The notes under the pieces: model-generated
What the model saw: the letters and a program-made list of their open reading frames with translations, nothing else
Database searches by the model: none
What the model was told of the DNA's origin: nothing
Virus record (IMG/VR): IMGVR_UViG_3300048589_000195
Coordinates: 1-42,688 of that record
Reading direction: 5' to 3' (one strand)
From: a virus
Length of the DNA: 42,688 nt
Shown here: piece after piece, positions 31,782-38,798 of the stretch
How positions within the stretch are numbered: position 1 is the stretch's first letter
Layout of the letters: the number at the start of each line of letters is the position of its first letter
Made by a program: the position numbers and the translations under genes

Positions 31782-31999
31782 TGCAGCCCCGCTGGCGCCC
31801 CGTTGGCCTCGCGCATCTCGCGCTCGCGGACCATCTCGGAGGCGTTGGTGAGCAGCAGCATGGCGTCTGGCGAGTTGGTCGGCCAGAACGATGCGCAGGC
31901 CCCTTCCTGGCGGATGACGAGCAGCCAGTCGCCGTCGACGGGCTTTACGCCGGCCTCGTCGAGCTGGTCGAGCAGGTCTCGGATTTGGGAGGTGCTCAT
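31778..31999 (-). CDS. Small hypothetical protein (73 aa)
   Basis: A 73-residue acidic protein: MSTSQIRDLLDQLDEAGVKP, a beta part GDWLLVIRQEGACASFWP, then a helical end SEMVREREMREANG. No known family recognised. The ATG at 31999 overlaps the resolvase stop (ATGA), and it overlaps the next gene by four bases. Its place among DNA-processing genes suggests an accessory role in replication or recombination, without direct evidence. Confidence 0.65.
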   Translation of the reverse strand: MSTSQIRDLLDQLDEAGVKPVDGDWLLVIRQEGACASFWPTNSPDAMLLLTNASEMVREREMREANGAPAGLQ

Positions 32000-32481
32000 G
32001 CGTGTTCCCCCCATCCGTAGCGCGCAATGAGCGCAGCCTCGGCCCGGTTGTGCTGCGACTTCGTCCGCCAGAATCCCGCCTGCTCGGGGTAGCAAAGCGA
32101 GGCTTTCGCCCGCGCGTCGCTCTTGTCCCGGCCCAGCTCCATCGAACGCTTCCAGACGGCCGGCGCGACAAACTCGACCGGCACGCCCAGCGCGAGCATG
32201 ACGGCCTCGACCACCCCGGCGGTATGGCCCAGGCTGAACACGGACGCCACGCCCTGCTTCGGCATGGCGCCGACCCGCTCGATCACGGCGAGCTCGCTGT
32301 CGATCCCATGCTGGCGCCGGACCTCGCGCACCATCGCGGCGAGCACTGCGGCGTCGAGCCGGCGCTTGACCGTCCCGCCGCCTTCCTCGCGCACCGGCAG
32401 GTCGGCGACGTCGAGCAGGCGGCCGTTGACCATGACTGCCAGGGCGCCGGTGATGCCGGGGTCGATGGCGTACAGGATCAC
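31996..32481 (-). CDS. RuvC-like Holliday junction resolvase (161 aa)
   Basis: RNase H-fold nuclease of the RuvC type. Asp7 lies in AIDPGITGALA, the first catalytic site; Glu68 in AVIERVGAMPKQG is the second; the C-terminal HNRAEAALIARYG carries Glu148 near the third acidic site. RuvC has His/Asp there, so this belongs to a divergent phage branch. Start is GTG 32481, which overlaps the preceding stop and places the first beta strand at the N-terminus. Phage resolvases trim branched DNA before packaging, and the gene stands a short distance upstream of the terminase genes. Confidence 0.85.
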   Translation of the reverse strand: MILYAIDPGITGALAVMVNGRLLDVADLPVREEGGGTVKRRLDAAVLAAMVREVRRQHGIDSELAVIERVGAMPKQGVASVFSLGHTAGVVEAVMLALGVPVEFVAPAVWKRSMELGRDKSDARAKASLCYPEQAGFWRTKSQHNRAEAALIARYGWGEHA

Positions 32482-32630
32482 GGCTTCGCCCAGCCCTTGC
32501 CGCCGCAGCGATTGCGCCAGACGACCACGGCAGCGCGTGGACCGTAGGCTGGCCGCTCTGGCTCGGATGGATGCACGCAGCACAGCACCGGGCCGATTTG
32601 CTGCGAGTGCTTGCAGTCGGCGCAGGTCAT
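32478..32630 (-). CDS. Small cysteine-rich protein (50 aa)
   Basis: Opens MTCADCKHSQQIGPVLCCVH and ends RNRCGGKGWAKP. The pattern CxxCxxS...CxxH...C is seen in very small phage proteins placed in replication clusters and fits one zinc site. It begins MTC-x-x-C like the 41-aa protein just upstream. ATG 32630 overlaps the stop of that protein and its own stop overlaps the resolvase GTG. Confidence 0.6.
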   Translation of the reverse strand: MTCADCKHSQQIGPVLCCVHPSEPERPAYGPRAAVVVWRNRCGGKGWAKP

Positions 32631-32752
32631 CCTTCCGCCCCCGGTTCCCTCTGCCAGCCATCGCACACCGTCTGCGCTTTGGCGTTGAACAGCCGGCACC
32701 ACAACCCGAACGGGTGCGCGTATTCGCTCCAGTGGCAAGTGGTACAGGTCAT
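32627..32752 (-). CDS. Tiny cysteine-rich protein (41 aa)
   Basis: Frame of 41 codons linking the methylase and the next small gene by ATGA overlaps on both sides. Protein: MTCTTCHWSEYAHPFGLWCR then a short helix and VCDGWQREPGAEG. It has CxxCH, a third Cys near 19 and a fourth near 30, enough for one zinc ion. Similarity of the first residues to the next gene product suggests an old duplication. Good overlap spacing makes it likely to be real even though it is very short. Confidence 0.55.
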   Translation of the reverse strand: MTCTTCHWSEYAHPFGLWCRLFNAKAQTVCDGWQREPGAEG

Positions 32753-33630
32753 GCTGCTTCCACCGCGAAAAGGTCGGCCGTTTTCATCGTCGCGGCCTCC
32801 AGGTTTCGCGTGGCCTGCTCGTAATAGCTGCGCTTCAGTTCAACTCCGACGAACCTGCGGCCCATCTCGACCGAGACATAGCCCTCCGACCCGATGCCCA
32901 TGAACGGAGAAAGCACAATGTCATCGGGGTTCGACCAGAGCATGACCCCGCGCCGGATCACTTCCAACTGAAGCGGGCATATGTGTTTCTCGTCGTCATG
33001 CTCCCTGGCAGACTGGTATTGCAGCGTGTCGGACGGGTTGATATCCATCCAGACCGGCGAGGCAACCTTCTGCCAGAGGTCAACCGGGTATTCCTCCCGC
33101 GTATGCGTGACCCGCTCGGACTCTCCGGGAGCCCGCATCGTCACCAGATAGTCAGGGATACCCTGGCGGCACATGGCGGAGTTTTCCCGCACGGACTTGT
33201 GCAACAGGCCGAGCGCCTTCGTGCGCTGCATCGCCGTTACCGGGTCTTTCCAGATCACCACTTCGGAATGGAAAATGAAGCCGTGAGCCTGAAACGCCCG
33301 GATCAGATCGCCCCGAAAGTCCTTCAGGCCGATGAATCCATCGCGGGTTTTCGTGGTCGGCAACAACATGCAATGGAACGAGACATTCCGGCCGGGCTTC
33401 ATGACCCTCCGAAGCTCGGCAATCAGGAAATCGAAGTGCGCAAAGAATTCCGCGTCGTCCCGAACATTCCCCATGTCCCTCGGGGAATTGGAATAGGTGT
33501 AGAGACTTGCGAACGGCGGCGAGAAGATCGAATAACCGATGCAATGATCCGGAAGGCCCTTGATCGCTTCCACGCAATCGCCATTGATGGCGGTGTACTT
33601 GTCCGTCACAACTTGATCCATCGCGCTCAT
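32749..33630 (-). CDS. DNA methyltransferase, beta-type N4-C/N6-A class (293 aa)
   Basis: Residues 37-40 SPPF are the catalytic motif IV and 240-252 (LSPFMGIGSEGYV) are motif I for S-adenosylmethionine binding; motif IV before motif I marks the beta group of N4-cytosine/N6-adenine enzymes. MGRRFVGVELKRSYYEQA follows as the usual motif II-III region. The ATG at 33630 is chosen: it overlaps the helicase stop and has AGGAG six bases before it. The pair with the helicase at 33627-35021 is a common phage arrangement; the methylase likely protects phage DNA from restriction. Recognition site unknown. Confidence 0.88.
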   Translation of the reverse strand: MSAMDQVVTDKYTAINGDCVEAIKGLPDHCIGYSIFSPPFASLYTYSNSPRDMGNVRDDAEFFAHFDFLIAELRRVMKPGRNVSFHCMLLPTTKTRDGFIGLKDFRGDLIRAFQAHGFIFHSEVVIWKDPVTAMQRTKALGLLHKSVRENSAMCRQGIPDYLVTMRAPGESERVTHTREEYPVDLWQKVASPVWMDINPSDTLQYQSAREHDDEKHICPLQLEVIRRGVMLWSNPDDIVLSPFMGIGSEGYVSVEMGRRFVGVELKRSYYEQATRNLEAATMKTADLFAVEAA

Positions 33631-35021
33631 GCTGCACTCCTGAGCCAATCCGGCACGATCACGGCACGGTCGGCGTTGTAAATGTTCGTCTGGCGGCTGG
33701 CTCCGACAACCTCGGCCATCACCGCGTCATGCGTCTCCGCGCTCAAAGCCTCTGCCATCGCCAGCGCGTCGCGCTCTTTCCGTTTCAGATTGGAAACGAC
33801 TGCGCCCTCGGCCTCAGACGCGAAGATATGAACGTGAACCGGCCTCTTTTGACCGAAGCGCCAGCAGCGCCGGACCGCCTGGTAATAGGCTTCAAACGAG
33901 TCCGTCACCCCGACGAATGCCATTCGGTTGCAGTGCTGCCAATTAAGGCCCCAGCCCGCAATGCTCGGCTTCGTGACGAGTACGCGAATCTTCCCGGCGG
34001 CGAAGTCCTGCAAACGAGACTCCTTTGTGTCAACGTCATCAGCGCCGCGAATCTCGACCGCTCCGGGGATGGCCTTGCAAAGCGCATCGCTTTCAGCATT
34101 CAGGTCGCACCAGACGACCCAAGGCTCCGCGTCAGCGTTCACAATCGATGCGCAATCGTTCACCCGATCCTCCAGGCTCGACTTTCTGGCCTCCCTTCGC
34201 TCTGACAGGGTTTGAGCCTCCATCGCAAACAGCATCCCGTTCACCGCCATCTCTGTTTCGACGGTATGCTCGTGAACGTGAAGCGGCGGCAGCGCGTAAG
34301 CCGAATCATCAAACCCAAGATCGGAAGGCTTGCGAATCAACGCGCCCCACGAAACGACCCATCGCCAGAAAGCCTCGCGGGCGTGGCCCTTGAGCCGCCA
34401 TACCGACGTATCGCCGCCATCGTGGACAAAGAATTCCGCAAGCATCTCTGCGTGCGTGCAGATGCCCAAAAATTCAGCATGAGTCCCTAGCTCGGTCCAG
34501 TCGTTCGGCGCTGGCGTTGCGGTGGCGGCGAGCTTGTACGGCGTATCCCTGAAAGCCTCTTTCAGCAAACCGAACGTCTTGGCGTCGTGGTGCTTGATGA
34601 TCGAGGATTCGTCCAACACGACACCGCCGAAAGATTCAGGATTGAACCTGTGCAGCCTGTCGTAATTCGTAATGTTGATGCCAGAACCAACGTCCGAACC
34701 GGAGCGGCAGACCTTAACCGGAATGTCGATCCGATCGCCCTCGGCGGAAGTCTGCGCGGCCACCGCAAGGGGAGCCAGGATCAGGACTGGCATGTTCGTG
34801 TATCGCTGGATTGCGTCTGCCCATACGATCTCCATGCGCGACTTGCCGAGCCCGGTATCAGCGAAGATTGCGGCCCGGCCACGTTTCAGCGCCCACGACG
34901 TGAGAGCGGATTGGTGCGGGAACAGACAATCCGGCATCGTGAACCGTTCAAGCCCTGACGGCGGGCGCATCGCGAGCTTTTGACTCACGAACCGCTCGTA
35001 ATCTATGCTTCGGTCAGCCAT
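33627..35021 (-). CDS. SNF2/DEAD-type helicase (464 aa)
   Basis: Superfamily 2 helicase. Motif Ia-like PHQSAL at 35-40 precedes Walker A at 54-61 (ADTGLGKS), Walker B DESS at 137-140, motif III TATP at 167-170, and motif VI QAVRRCWRFGQ at 381-391. The first Walker B residues give a DExx box. The order fits phage helicases that sit beside a methylase, as here. Its role may be to remodel DNA or to serve replication; in some related systems these pairs are linked with epigenetic or anti-restriction functions. Translation of the methylase is coupled through a four-base overlap. Confidence 0.88.
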   Translation of the reverse strand: MADRSIDYERFVSQKLAMRPPSGLERFTMPDCLFPHQSALTSWALKRGRAAIFADTGLGKSRMEIVWADAIQRYTNMPVLILAPLAVAAQTSAEGDRIDIPVKVCRSGSDVGSGINITNYDRLHRFNPESFGGVVLDESSIIKHHDAKTFGLLKEAFRDTPYKLAATATPAPNDWTELGTHAEFLGICTHAEMLAEFFVHDGGDTSVWRLKGHAREAFWRWVVSWGALIRKPSDLGFDDSAYALPPLHVHEHTVETEMAVNGMLFAMEAQTLSERREARKSSLEDRVNDCASIVNADAEPWVVWCDLNAESDALCKAIPGAVEIRGADDVDTKESRLQDFAAGKIRVLVTKPSIAGWGLNWQHCNRMAFVGVTDSFEAYYQAVRRCWRFGQKRPVHVHIFASEAEGAVVSNLKRKERDALAMAEALSAETHDAVMAEVVGASRQTNIYNADRAVIVPDWLRSAA

Positions 35022-35052
35022 GTTGACTCCTTGCTAGTCGGCTGGTTAGAGG

Positions 35053-35074
35053 CCCCGGCGTTAGCGCGTCGGGG
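35053..35074 (+). other. Hairpin at the end of the P-like gene
   Basis: CCCCG(GCG)-TTAG-(CGC)GT-CGGGG overlaps the stop codon of the P-like gene. On the plus strand it is followed by TTTCGTTTT, so it might end antisense transcription; for the leftward transcript it has no U tract. Low certainty. Confidence 0.3.
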
Positions 35075-35648
35075 TTTCGTTTTCTGCGGTCAGCAGCGAG
35101 TGATCCCGCTCCAGTGCCGCAGTGAACAATCGAACGGCATCATCATTCGGCAGTCGGTCTCCGGCATCCTCAACGTGCCCCCGAACGATCTCGCGCAGCC
35201 GGTTGTCACGCTCTGCTCCGCGCAGCATCAATTCGACCGCCTTGACGGACTTCGGATGCCTCGCCCAATGAAGCGGATCAGCTCGCCCGGCTTCACCGAT
35301 CCGCGACAACATCTCGCGAATGCGGGCCAGGTTTTCATGCGCCACGTCACGAGGCGTCGGCGTCGGCTGGTACGGAATCCCTACCGCATTGCTTCGCGTG
35401 ACCGCAGCATCCCGGCACAATGCGACGAACTCTGGCAACGTCGGCGGCCACTCCCGGCCAGAATCAATGACCGACTGCAAAGCCGCTCCGACTGTCTGCG
35501 GGTGAAACCTGGACAACTGATCGGCCCACATCTTCATGACGTTATCCCGCTCTTCCAGCCCATCCCACATTGCGCCAAATTTCTGCACACCGAAAGCGCC
35601 GATGAAACGATCAAATAGGCGTTCAACTAATGCGAGTTGCGATGACAT
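35061..35648 (-). CDS. Replication protein P-like helicase loader (195 aa)
   Basis: The N-terminal half has the features of phage lambda P-type proteins: LFDRFIGAFGVQKFGAMWDG, then MWADQLSRFHPQTVGAALQS, then SGREWPPTLPEFVALCRDAA. The WPPTLPEFV..C block is characteristic. The C-terminal half is helical with conserved Arg and Leu (NLARIREMLSRIGE). Lambda P takes the host helicase DnaB to the O protein at the origin; the O-like gene lies just upstream (35623-36351) and overlaps this gene by 26 bases. Lambda P is 233 aa, so this is somewhat short. Confidence 0.83.
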   Translation of the reverse strand: MSSQLALVERLFDRFIGAFGVQKFGAMWDGLEERDNVMKMWADQLSRFHPQTVGAALQSVIDSGREWPPTLPEFVALCRDAAVTRSNAVGIPYQPTPTPRDVAHENLARIREMLSRIGEAGRADPLHWARHPKSVKAVELMLRGAERDNRLREIVRGHVEDAGDRLPNDDAVRLFTAALERDHSLLTAENETPTR

Positions 35649-36351
35649 CGACGTATTCCTCTTGCTTCTTACTGCGGCCCGTCATTTCCGAAATGACGTT
35701 TGCGTAACGCGCCTGCTTCGGCGCGTCTCTTGCCTTTCTACCGAACTCGCTGCGAACAAAGTTCCGCCAGGTTGCCGGCCAGTCCGCCTTCCTGCCTCTC
35801 GCACCAGGAACCGCGCACCAGTAATCTCGGAACTTGTCTCGCAACTCCACAGGGTCAAGGTCTGGCCGCTCTTTTCTGCACCAGTCCATGCACTCATTCG
35901 ACGGAAAATCGTCTGGTAGGCGTGAGCCGCGAGGCGAACGAACTCTCTCTATCTTTTCTTCTGTCTCTGTATCTGTCTCTGTCTCTGTCTCTTGGGCTGT
36001 TTCAGAAACGTTTTTGTAACGTTTCACCCGTTCCCGATACGCCCTAACCCGCTCTGTGCTGTCGTCTGACTTGAATTGGCGCTTCGCCCAGGCCAGCGGT
36101 TGAAGGTTCTCTGCGTCAATCAACCCAACCTCTTGCAGCCGTCGCGCTACCTCGTCCAACTCCCGCAGAGACAGCCCGAGCTTGACCGCGACCTTCCTTC
36201 GCATTAGGTCGCCAGAACCATCAAGCAGCCCCTGAGCCTTGCAGCACAGCAGCGCGACAAAGTGCCAGCGATCCTCAAACGCGATGAGTCGCAGCTTCTC
36301 GTCATCTACGGCTTCGGTGTACATCCGAAACCAGCGCAAAGCATCCGCCAT
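35623..36351 (-). CDS. Replication initiator, O-like (242 aa)
   Basis: Start at ATG 36351 (TAATG overlap). Residues 1-100 are a winged-helix domain as in phage replication initiators: ALRWFRMYTEAVDDEKLRLI, then WHFVALLCCKAQGLLDG, then VAVKLGLSLRELDEVARRLQ. A linker with a Glu-Thr repeat (ETETETDTETEE at about 127-138) joins a second domain rich in basic and aromatic residues (LPDDFPSNECMDWCRKERPD; RDYWCAVPGARGRKADWPAT), typical of the C-terminal end of DnaT/O-like proteins. It is followed by the P-like loader gene. The initiator probably recognises an origin within or near its own gene. Confidence 0.8.
   Translation of the reverse strand: MADALRWFRMYTEAVDDEKLRLIAFEDRWHFVALLCCKAQGLLDGSGDLMRRKVAVKLGLSLRELDEVARRLQEVGLIDAENLQPLAWAKRQFKSDDSTERVRAYRERVKRYKNVSETAQETETETDTETEEKIERVRSPRGSRLPDDFPSNECMDWCRKERPDLDPVELRDKFRDYWCAVPGARGRKADWPATWRNFVRSEFGRKARDAPKQARYANVISEMTGRSKKQEEYVDVIATRIS
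35961..35992. repeat. Hexanucleotide tract CTGTCT inside the initiator gene
   Basis: Tandem CTGTCT/CTGTAT units over 32 bases encode the Glu-Thr linker of the initiator on the minus strand. Such tracts can slip and change linker length without loss of frame, because the unit is six bases long. They could also form iteron-like origin sequence, but the repeats are shorter than known O-binding iterons. Confidence 0.75.
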
Positions 36352-36542
36352 TAGACGAGCCGATACTTCGCGTAAGTCGTCCGGCCGGTGCGCTGCGGCT
36401 CGGTCAGGACAGAGTGACCATGCCGCCGGAGCTTGTGCACAACGTCTGCCAGGCGCGTGATGCTGTACCGAGACCACGCCTGCATTGGCGTTATCGTCCG
36501 ATGGCGTTTCAGGTGCGTAAGGACGAGCTTTTCCTGCGTCAT
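36351..36542 (-). CDS. Small helix-turn-helix protein (63 aa)
   Basis: Resembles the HTH_39 type domain found at the head of phage replication clusters: KLVLTHLKRHRTITPMQAW, then YSITRLADVVHKLRRHGHSV, and a wing TGRTTYAKYRL. It is strongly basic and the whole protein is the domain. It starts at ATG 36542, four bases into the preceding gene. Probable transcription regulator or initiator partner; the target is unknown. Confidence 0.72.
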   Translation of the reverse strand: MTQEKLVLTHLKRHRTITPMQAWSRYSITRLADVVHKLRRHGHSVLTEPQRTGRTTYAKYRLV

Positions 36543-36829
36543 CGCCAGTCTCCCGAAAGGTCGTACAAGTTGACCGTGCGCCCCTGCCAGCTTCGTTTGC
36601 CGACAACGCGCACCACTCCAGCCCGCTCGGCCTTGTAAAGCCGCTGACAGGCCATGTGATTAGCTATGTGCGCACGCTGTGCGAGCTGGCCTGCTGTGAC
36701 CGGGCCTAGCTCTTTGATCGCCGAGATAACCGAACGGGTGCCGGTTCCCAAAGCGACCGCGCCAGAGGGCTCTTGCGCCGCGACTGCGGCCTCGACTTGG
36801 CCGACCATCCACGCGAACGGATCGCTCAT
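36539..36829 (-). CDS. Winged-helix protein (96 aa)
   Basis: Residues 30-70 form a helix-turn-helix: TRSVISAIKELGPVTAGQLA then QRAHIANHMACQRLYKAERA. Residues 75-92 (VRVVGKRSWQGRTVNLYDLS) form a wing. The first 25 residues are acidic-helical (DPFAWMVGQVEAAVAAQEPS). It overlaps its two neighbours by four bases. It is one of three DNA-binding proteins at the start of the leftward block, so it probably has a regulatory part in the switch to replication. Confidence 0.72.
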   Translation of the reverse strand: MSDPFAWMVGQVEAAVAAQEPSGAVALGTGTRSVISAIKELGPVTAGQLAQRAHIANHMACQRLYKAERAGVVRVVGKRSWQGRTVNLYDLSGDWR

Positions 36830-37023
36830 GCCGGCACCCTTCTGCGATGCTTGCGGGCATACTGCATAAGCGGCTCGACAGTCTTGATCCGGGGATTTGG
36901 CACCCTGCCATCCCTGAGCTTGCTGATGACGTTGATGCTAACCCCTGTATCCGCCGCGACCCTAGCCATTGCCGGCCAATCCAGCGTTGCAAGCCACTCG
37001 ACAAGATCAGAATAGGTTTTCAT
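36826..37023 (-). CDS. Cro-like regulator (65 aa)
   Basis: The central helix-turn-helix (AMARVAADTGVSINVISKLR, then DGRVPNPRIKTVEPLMQYAR) is of the Cro/C1 type. The length of 65 aa matches Cro-like proteins, without the dimer/cleavage domain of CI repressors. It is the first gene of the leftward block and faces the first rightward gene across 155 bases of AT-rich DNA, the usual place for an operator that controls both. It probably represses its own and the divergent promoter. Confidence 0.78.
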   Translation of the reverse strand: MKTYSDLVEWLATLDWPAMARVAADTGVSINVISKLRDGRVPNPRIKTVEPLMQYARKHRRRVPA

Positions 37024-37178
37024 GCCGCTATTCTATGGCCTAATCGCGCCGCATTGGCAATTGATTTTTTCAACTAATGTCGAATCGTAGATAGAAACAA
37101 TTCAACACAAATTCGCTTGCATGGATGGCGCAACTAGGCCAATATCCATACATCGCAACGCCACACAGGAGAGCAGCG
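37024..37178. promoter_or_regulatory. Divergent control region (two promoters and operators)
   Basis: 155 bases between the leftward regulator and the first rightward gene, much more AT-rich than the genome. Leftward candidate promoter: TTGCCA (37060-37055), 19-base spacer, TAGAAT (37035-37030). Rightward candidate: TTGCAT (37117-37122), 17-base spacer, CAATAT (37140-37145). Both are imperfect. TTCAAC occurs twice (near 37070 and 37101), and a T6 run is at 37064-37069. Ribosome binding sequence CAGGAGAGCAGCG precedes ATG 37179. Confidence 0.6.
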
Positions 37179-37595
37179 ATGGGACACCGGGAACTGCAAG
37201 CACGAGTCGAAGCGCGAGATGACGCGCTGCTGATCGACATGGATCGCAAGTCCGAGCTGGCCGACAAGGCGCACGATGAGGCGCTGCTTGTGGCCGCGCA
37301 GATCGTCAAAGACCCGGCGCGGCTGATCGGGTTCGTGAAGCGCGGCGACCTGATGTTGCACGAGATCACCTTTCACGACCCGTTTGCCAACGAAGTGAAA
37401 GACCTGGAAACGGCGCTGTGCGAACTGATCTCGCACGCCGCGAAGATGCGCCAGAACGACCTGCTTGGGAAGATCGGCGGTGCGCTGATCGACCACCTTG
37501 CCGAGTCTCCGGATGTGCAGGACGAGGCCACGCGCCTCGCTTACGCCGGCATGGCCGACGAGCAGGCCGACCGCAACGATTGGGAGCGGTACTGA
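37179..37595 (+). CDS. First early protein (138 aa)
   Basis: Start at ATG 37179 behind the strong site AGGAGAGC; a longer frame from 37125 lacks such a site. It is a helical, charged protein: ELQARVEARDDALLIDMDRK, SELADKAHDEALLVAAQIVK, then DLMLHEITFHDPFANEVKDL and a helical end. Long runs of heptad-like Leu/Ala suggest a coiled coil. No known domain is visible. Being first behind the rightward promoter, it is likely made earliest and may act on the host or on transcription. Confidence 0.75.
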   Translation: MGHRELQARVEARDDALLIDMDRKSELADKAHDEALLVAAQIVKDPARLIGFVKRGDLMLHEITFHDPFANEVKDLETALCELISHAAKMRQNDLLGKIGGALIDHLAESPDVQDEATRLAYAGMADEQADRNDWERY

Positions 37596-37762
37596 TGGAC
37601 ACCTTCATCGCAGACCTGCCACGCATCCCGGAGCGCGTCGAGCTGGTCGATGCGCTGCGCGAACTGATCCGGCTCGCTGCCGTGGATTGGTCAATCGAAA
37701 CCGAGTCGAGCGTGATCGAGCATCCCTCGTTGACTCGCGCGCGAAAGCTGATCGGAGAGTGA
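37595..37762 (+). CDS. Small early protein (55 aa)
   Basis: 55 residues: MDTFIADLPRIPERVELVDA, then LRELIRLAAVDWSIETESSV, then a short basic end. Helical with hydrophobic faces, without membrane segment or cysteines. ATG 37595 shares one base with the previous stop (TGATG). Function unknown. The next gene starts one base after its stop. Confidence 0.62.
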   Translation: MDTFIADLPRIPERVELVDALRELIRLAAVDWSIETESSVIEHPSLTRARKLIGE

Positions 37763-37763
37763 C

Positions 37764-37892
37764 ATGCGCGAACGCACAAGCATCTGGATTCGCATGGCCC
37801 TGTGGCTCGGCTGCGAGGACGGAAAGGACGCTACCGCACTGATCGCGTTCGGCGTCCTGCTCGGCTGGATTCTTTGCGAGGCAGCGACATGA
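37764..37892 (+). CDS. Tiny membrane protein (42 aa)
   Basis: A 42-residue protein with one membrane segment (about 24-39, ALIAFGVLLGWILC) and a basic/aromatic N-terminus (RERTSIWIRMALWLG). Starts one base after the previous stop and ends in an ATGA overlap with the next tiny membrane protein. First of a row of five single-span proteins. Confidence 0.55.
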   Translation: MRERTSIWIRMALWLGCEDGKDATALIAFGVLLGWILCEAAT

Positions 37893-38005
37893 GGATTGCC
37901 ATCGCCGCTGCCGTCATTTTCGCCGCATGGATCTACGCGGCCGACCACCTGCTCGGCGGCCAGGTACGCGCCGAAGGCAACCGGATCGCGAGGTGCGTGC
38001 TGTGA
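37889..38005 (+). CDS. Tiny membrane protein (38 aa)
   Basis: A 38-residue protein: MRIAIAAAVIFAAWIYAADH gives a membrane segment at about residues 2-18, then a short polar and basic tail (QVRAEGNRIARCVL). It could instead be an uncleaved signal-anchor. Overlaps both neighbours by four bases. Confidence 0.55.
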   Translation: MRIAIAAAVIFAAWIYAADHLLGGQVRAEGNRIARCVL

Positions 38006-38097
38006 GAGCTAACCGCATCCCCCGCATTCCGCCCGCCTCGCCCGGCTGGGCCGTGGCCGGTGCGCTCGCAGTCTTTGCTATTTGGTGGCTGGCATGA
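38002..38097 (+). CDS. Tiny membrane protein (31 aa, GTG start)
   Basis: GTG 38002 overlaps the previous stop. MRANRIPRIPPASPGW then a span GWAVAGALAVFAIWWLA. Basic, Pro-rich N-terminus followed by a C-terminal span. The tight overlaps on both sides support translation. Confidence 0.5.
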   Translation: MRANRIPRIPPASPGWAVAGALAVFAIWWLA

Positions 38098-38192
38098 ATG
38101 ACGACAAAGACGAGCGCGCAGAGACGGCGCTTGGGCTGATGATTATCTGGATCATCGGCATGACGTTCATCTTTTTCGTTGGTTGGTGCTGA
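38094..38192 (+). CDS. Tiny membrane protein (32 aa)
   Basis: ATG 38094 overlaps the previous stop. Acidic start MNDDKDERAETALG, then a span GLMIIWIIGMTFIFFVGW at about residues 14-31, ending in Cys. One base separates its stop from the next gene's ATG. Confidence 0.5.
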   Translation: MNDDKDERAETALGLMIIWIIGMTFIFFVGWC

Positions 38193-38193
38193 T

Positions 38194-38421
38194 ATGGAAA
38201 TCGAAAAGAACATCCCAATCCCGAACCCGTTTAGCAAGAAGCGCCTCTATCCGTTCGACAAGATGGAAGTCGGCGATTCGTTTTTTGTGCAGTCCGACAA
38301 CCCGAAGACTATTCAAAAGCGGCTTTCGGTTGCCATCAATAAATATCGGCGAGAGAACATCACGGCGAAGTTTTCAATGCGCACTGTGGAAGGCGGGGTG
38401 CGTTGCTGGCGGATCGCATGA
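38194..38421 (+). CDS. Small early-region protein (75 aa)
   Basis: A 75-residue protein starting MEIEKNIPIPNPFSKKRLYP, with a beta segment MEVGDSFFVQSDNPKTIQKR and a helical/beta end (VAINKYRRENITAKFSMRTV and RCWRIA). The RYPFxxMxVGDSFF pattern recurs in small phage proteins that I associate with DNA-metabolism regions, but I know of no established function. It lies between the tiny membrane proteins and the recombination genes. Confidence 0.65.
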   Translation: MEIEKNIPIPNPFSKKRLYPFDKMEVGDSFFVQSDNPKTIQKRLSVAINKYRRENITAKFSMRTVEGGVRCWRIA

Positions 38422-38483
38422 CGCTACTGGACTGGCTAGCAATCGGATACGTGTTCGTCTACCTCGCATGGATGCAAACGTGA
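38418..38483 (+). CDS. Possible very small membrane peptide (21 aa)
   Basis: A 21-codon frame in an ATGA overlap with the previous gene: MTLLDWLAIGYVFVYLAWMQ, nearly all one membrane span. Its stop overlaps GTG 38480 of the next frame. Fits the row of small single-span proteins, but at this length chance cannot be excluded. Confidence 0.35.
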   Translation: MTLLDWLAIGYVFVYLAWMQT

Positions 38484-38755
38484 AGAACAGCGACAAGCGC
38501 CATCTTTCCCGCGTTGCCTCGCTCGGCTGTGCGCTGTGCAGGCGGATCGGGCTCGGGGAAACGCCAGCAGAGATTCACCACCTGCGCGAAGGACAAGGCG
38601 CAAGCCAGCGCGGAAGCAACTGGACTGCCATACCGCTATGTCCGACTCACCATCGCGGGCCGCATGGAGTCCACGGAGACAGGCAGGCATTCAAGGATGC
38701 GCGAGTAGACGAGATTGATTTGCTCGCAGACACGCTAGAGGCTTTGTATGGATGA
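38468..38755 (+). CDS. HNH nuclease of the Ref-like family (95 aa)
   Basis: The motif CALCRRIGLGETPAEIHHLR followed by GSNWTAIPLCPTHHRGPHGV has the CxxC...HH...CPxHH layout of Ref-like HNH proteins. P1 Ref is a RecA-dependent nuclease that stimulates recombination; small phage relatives lie among recombination genes, as here before Erf and the exonuclease. Start is taken as ATG 38468; GTG 38480 is possible, since it overlaps the preceding tiny frame. The HNH core covers nearly the whole protein. Confidence 0.8.
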   Translation: MDANVKNSDKRHLSRVASLGCALCRRIGLGETPAEIHHLREGQGASQRGSNWTAIPLCPTHHRGPHGVHGDRQAFKDARVDEIDLLADTLEALYG

Positions 38756-38798
38756 GATCGAATTCGGCGCAACCGTCGCCGCACAGGAGGAATACGAG

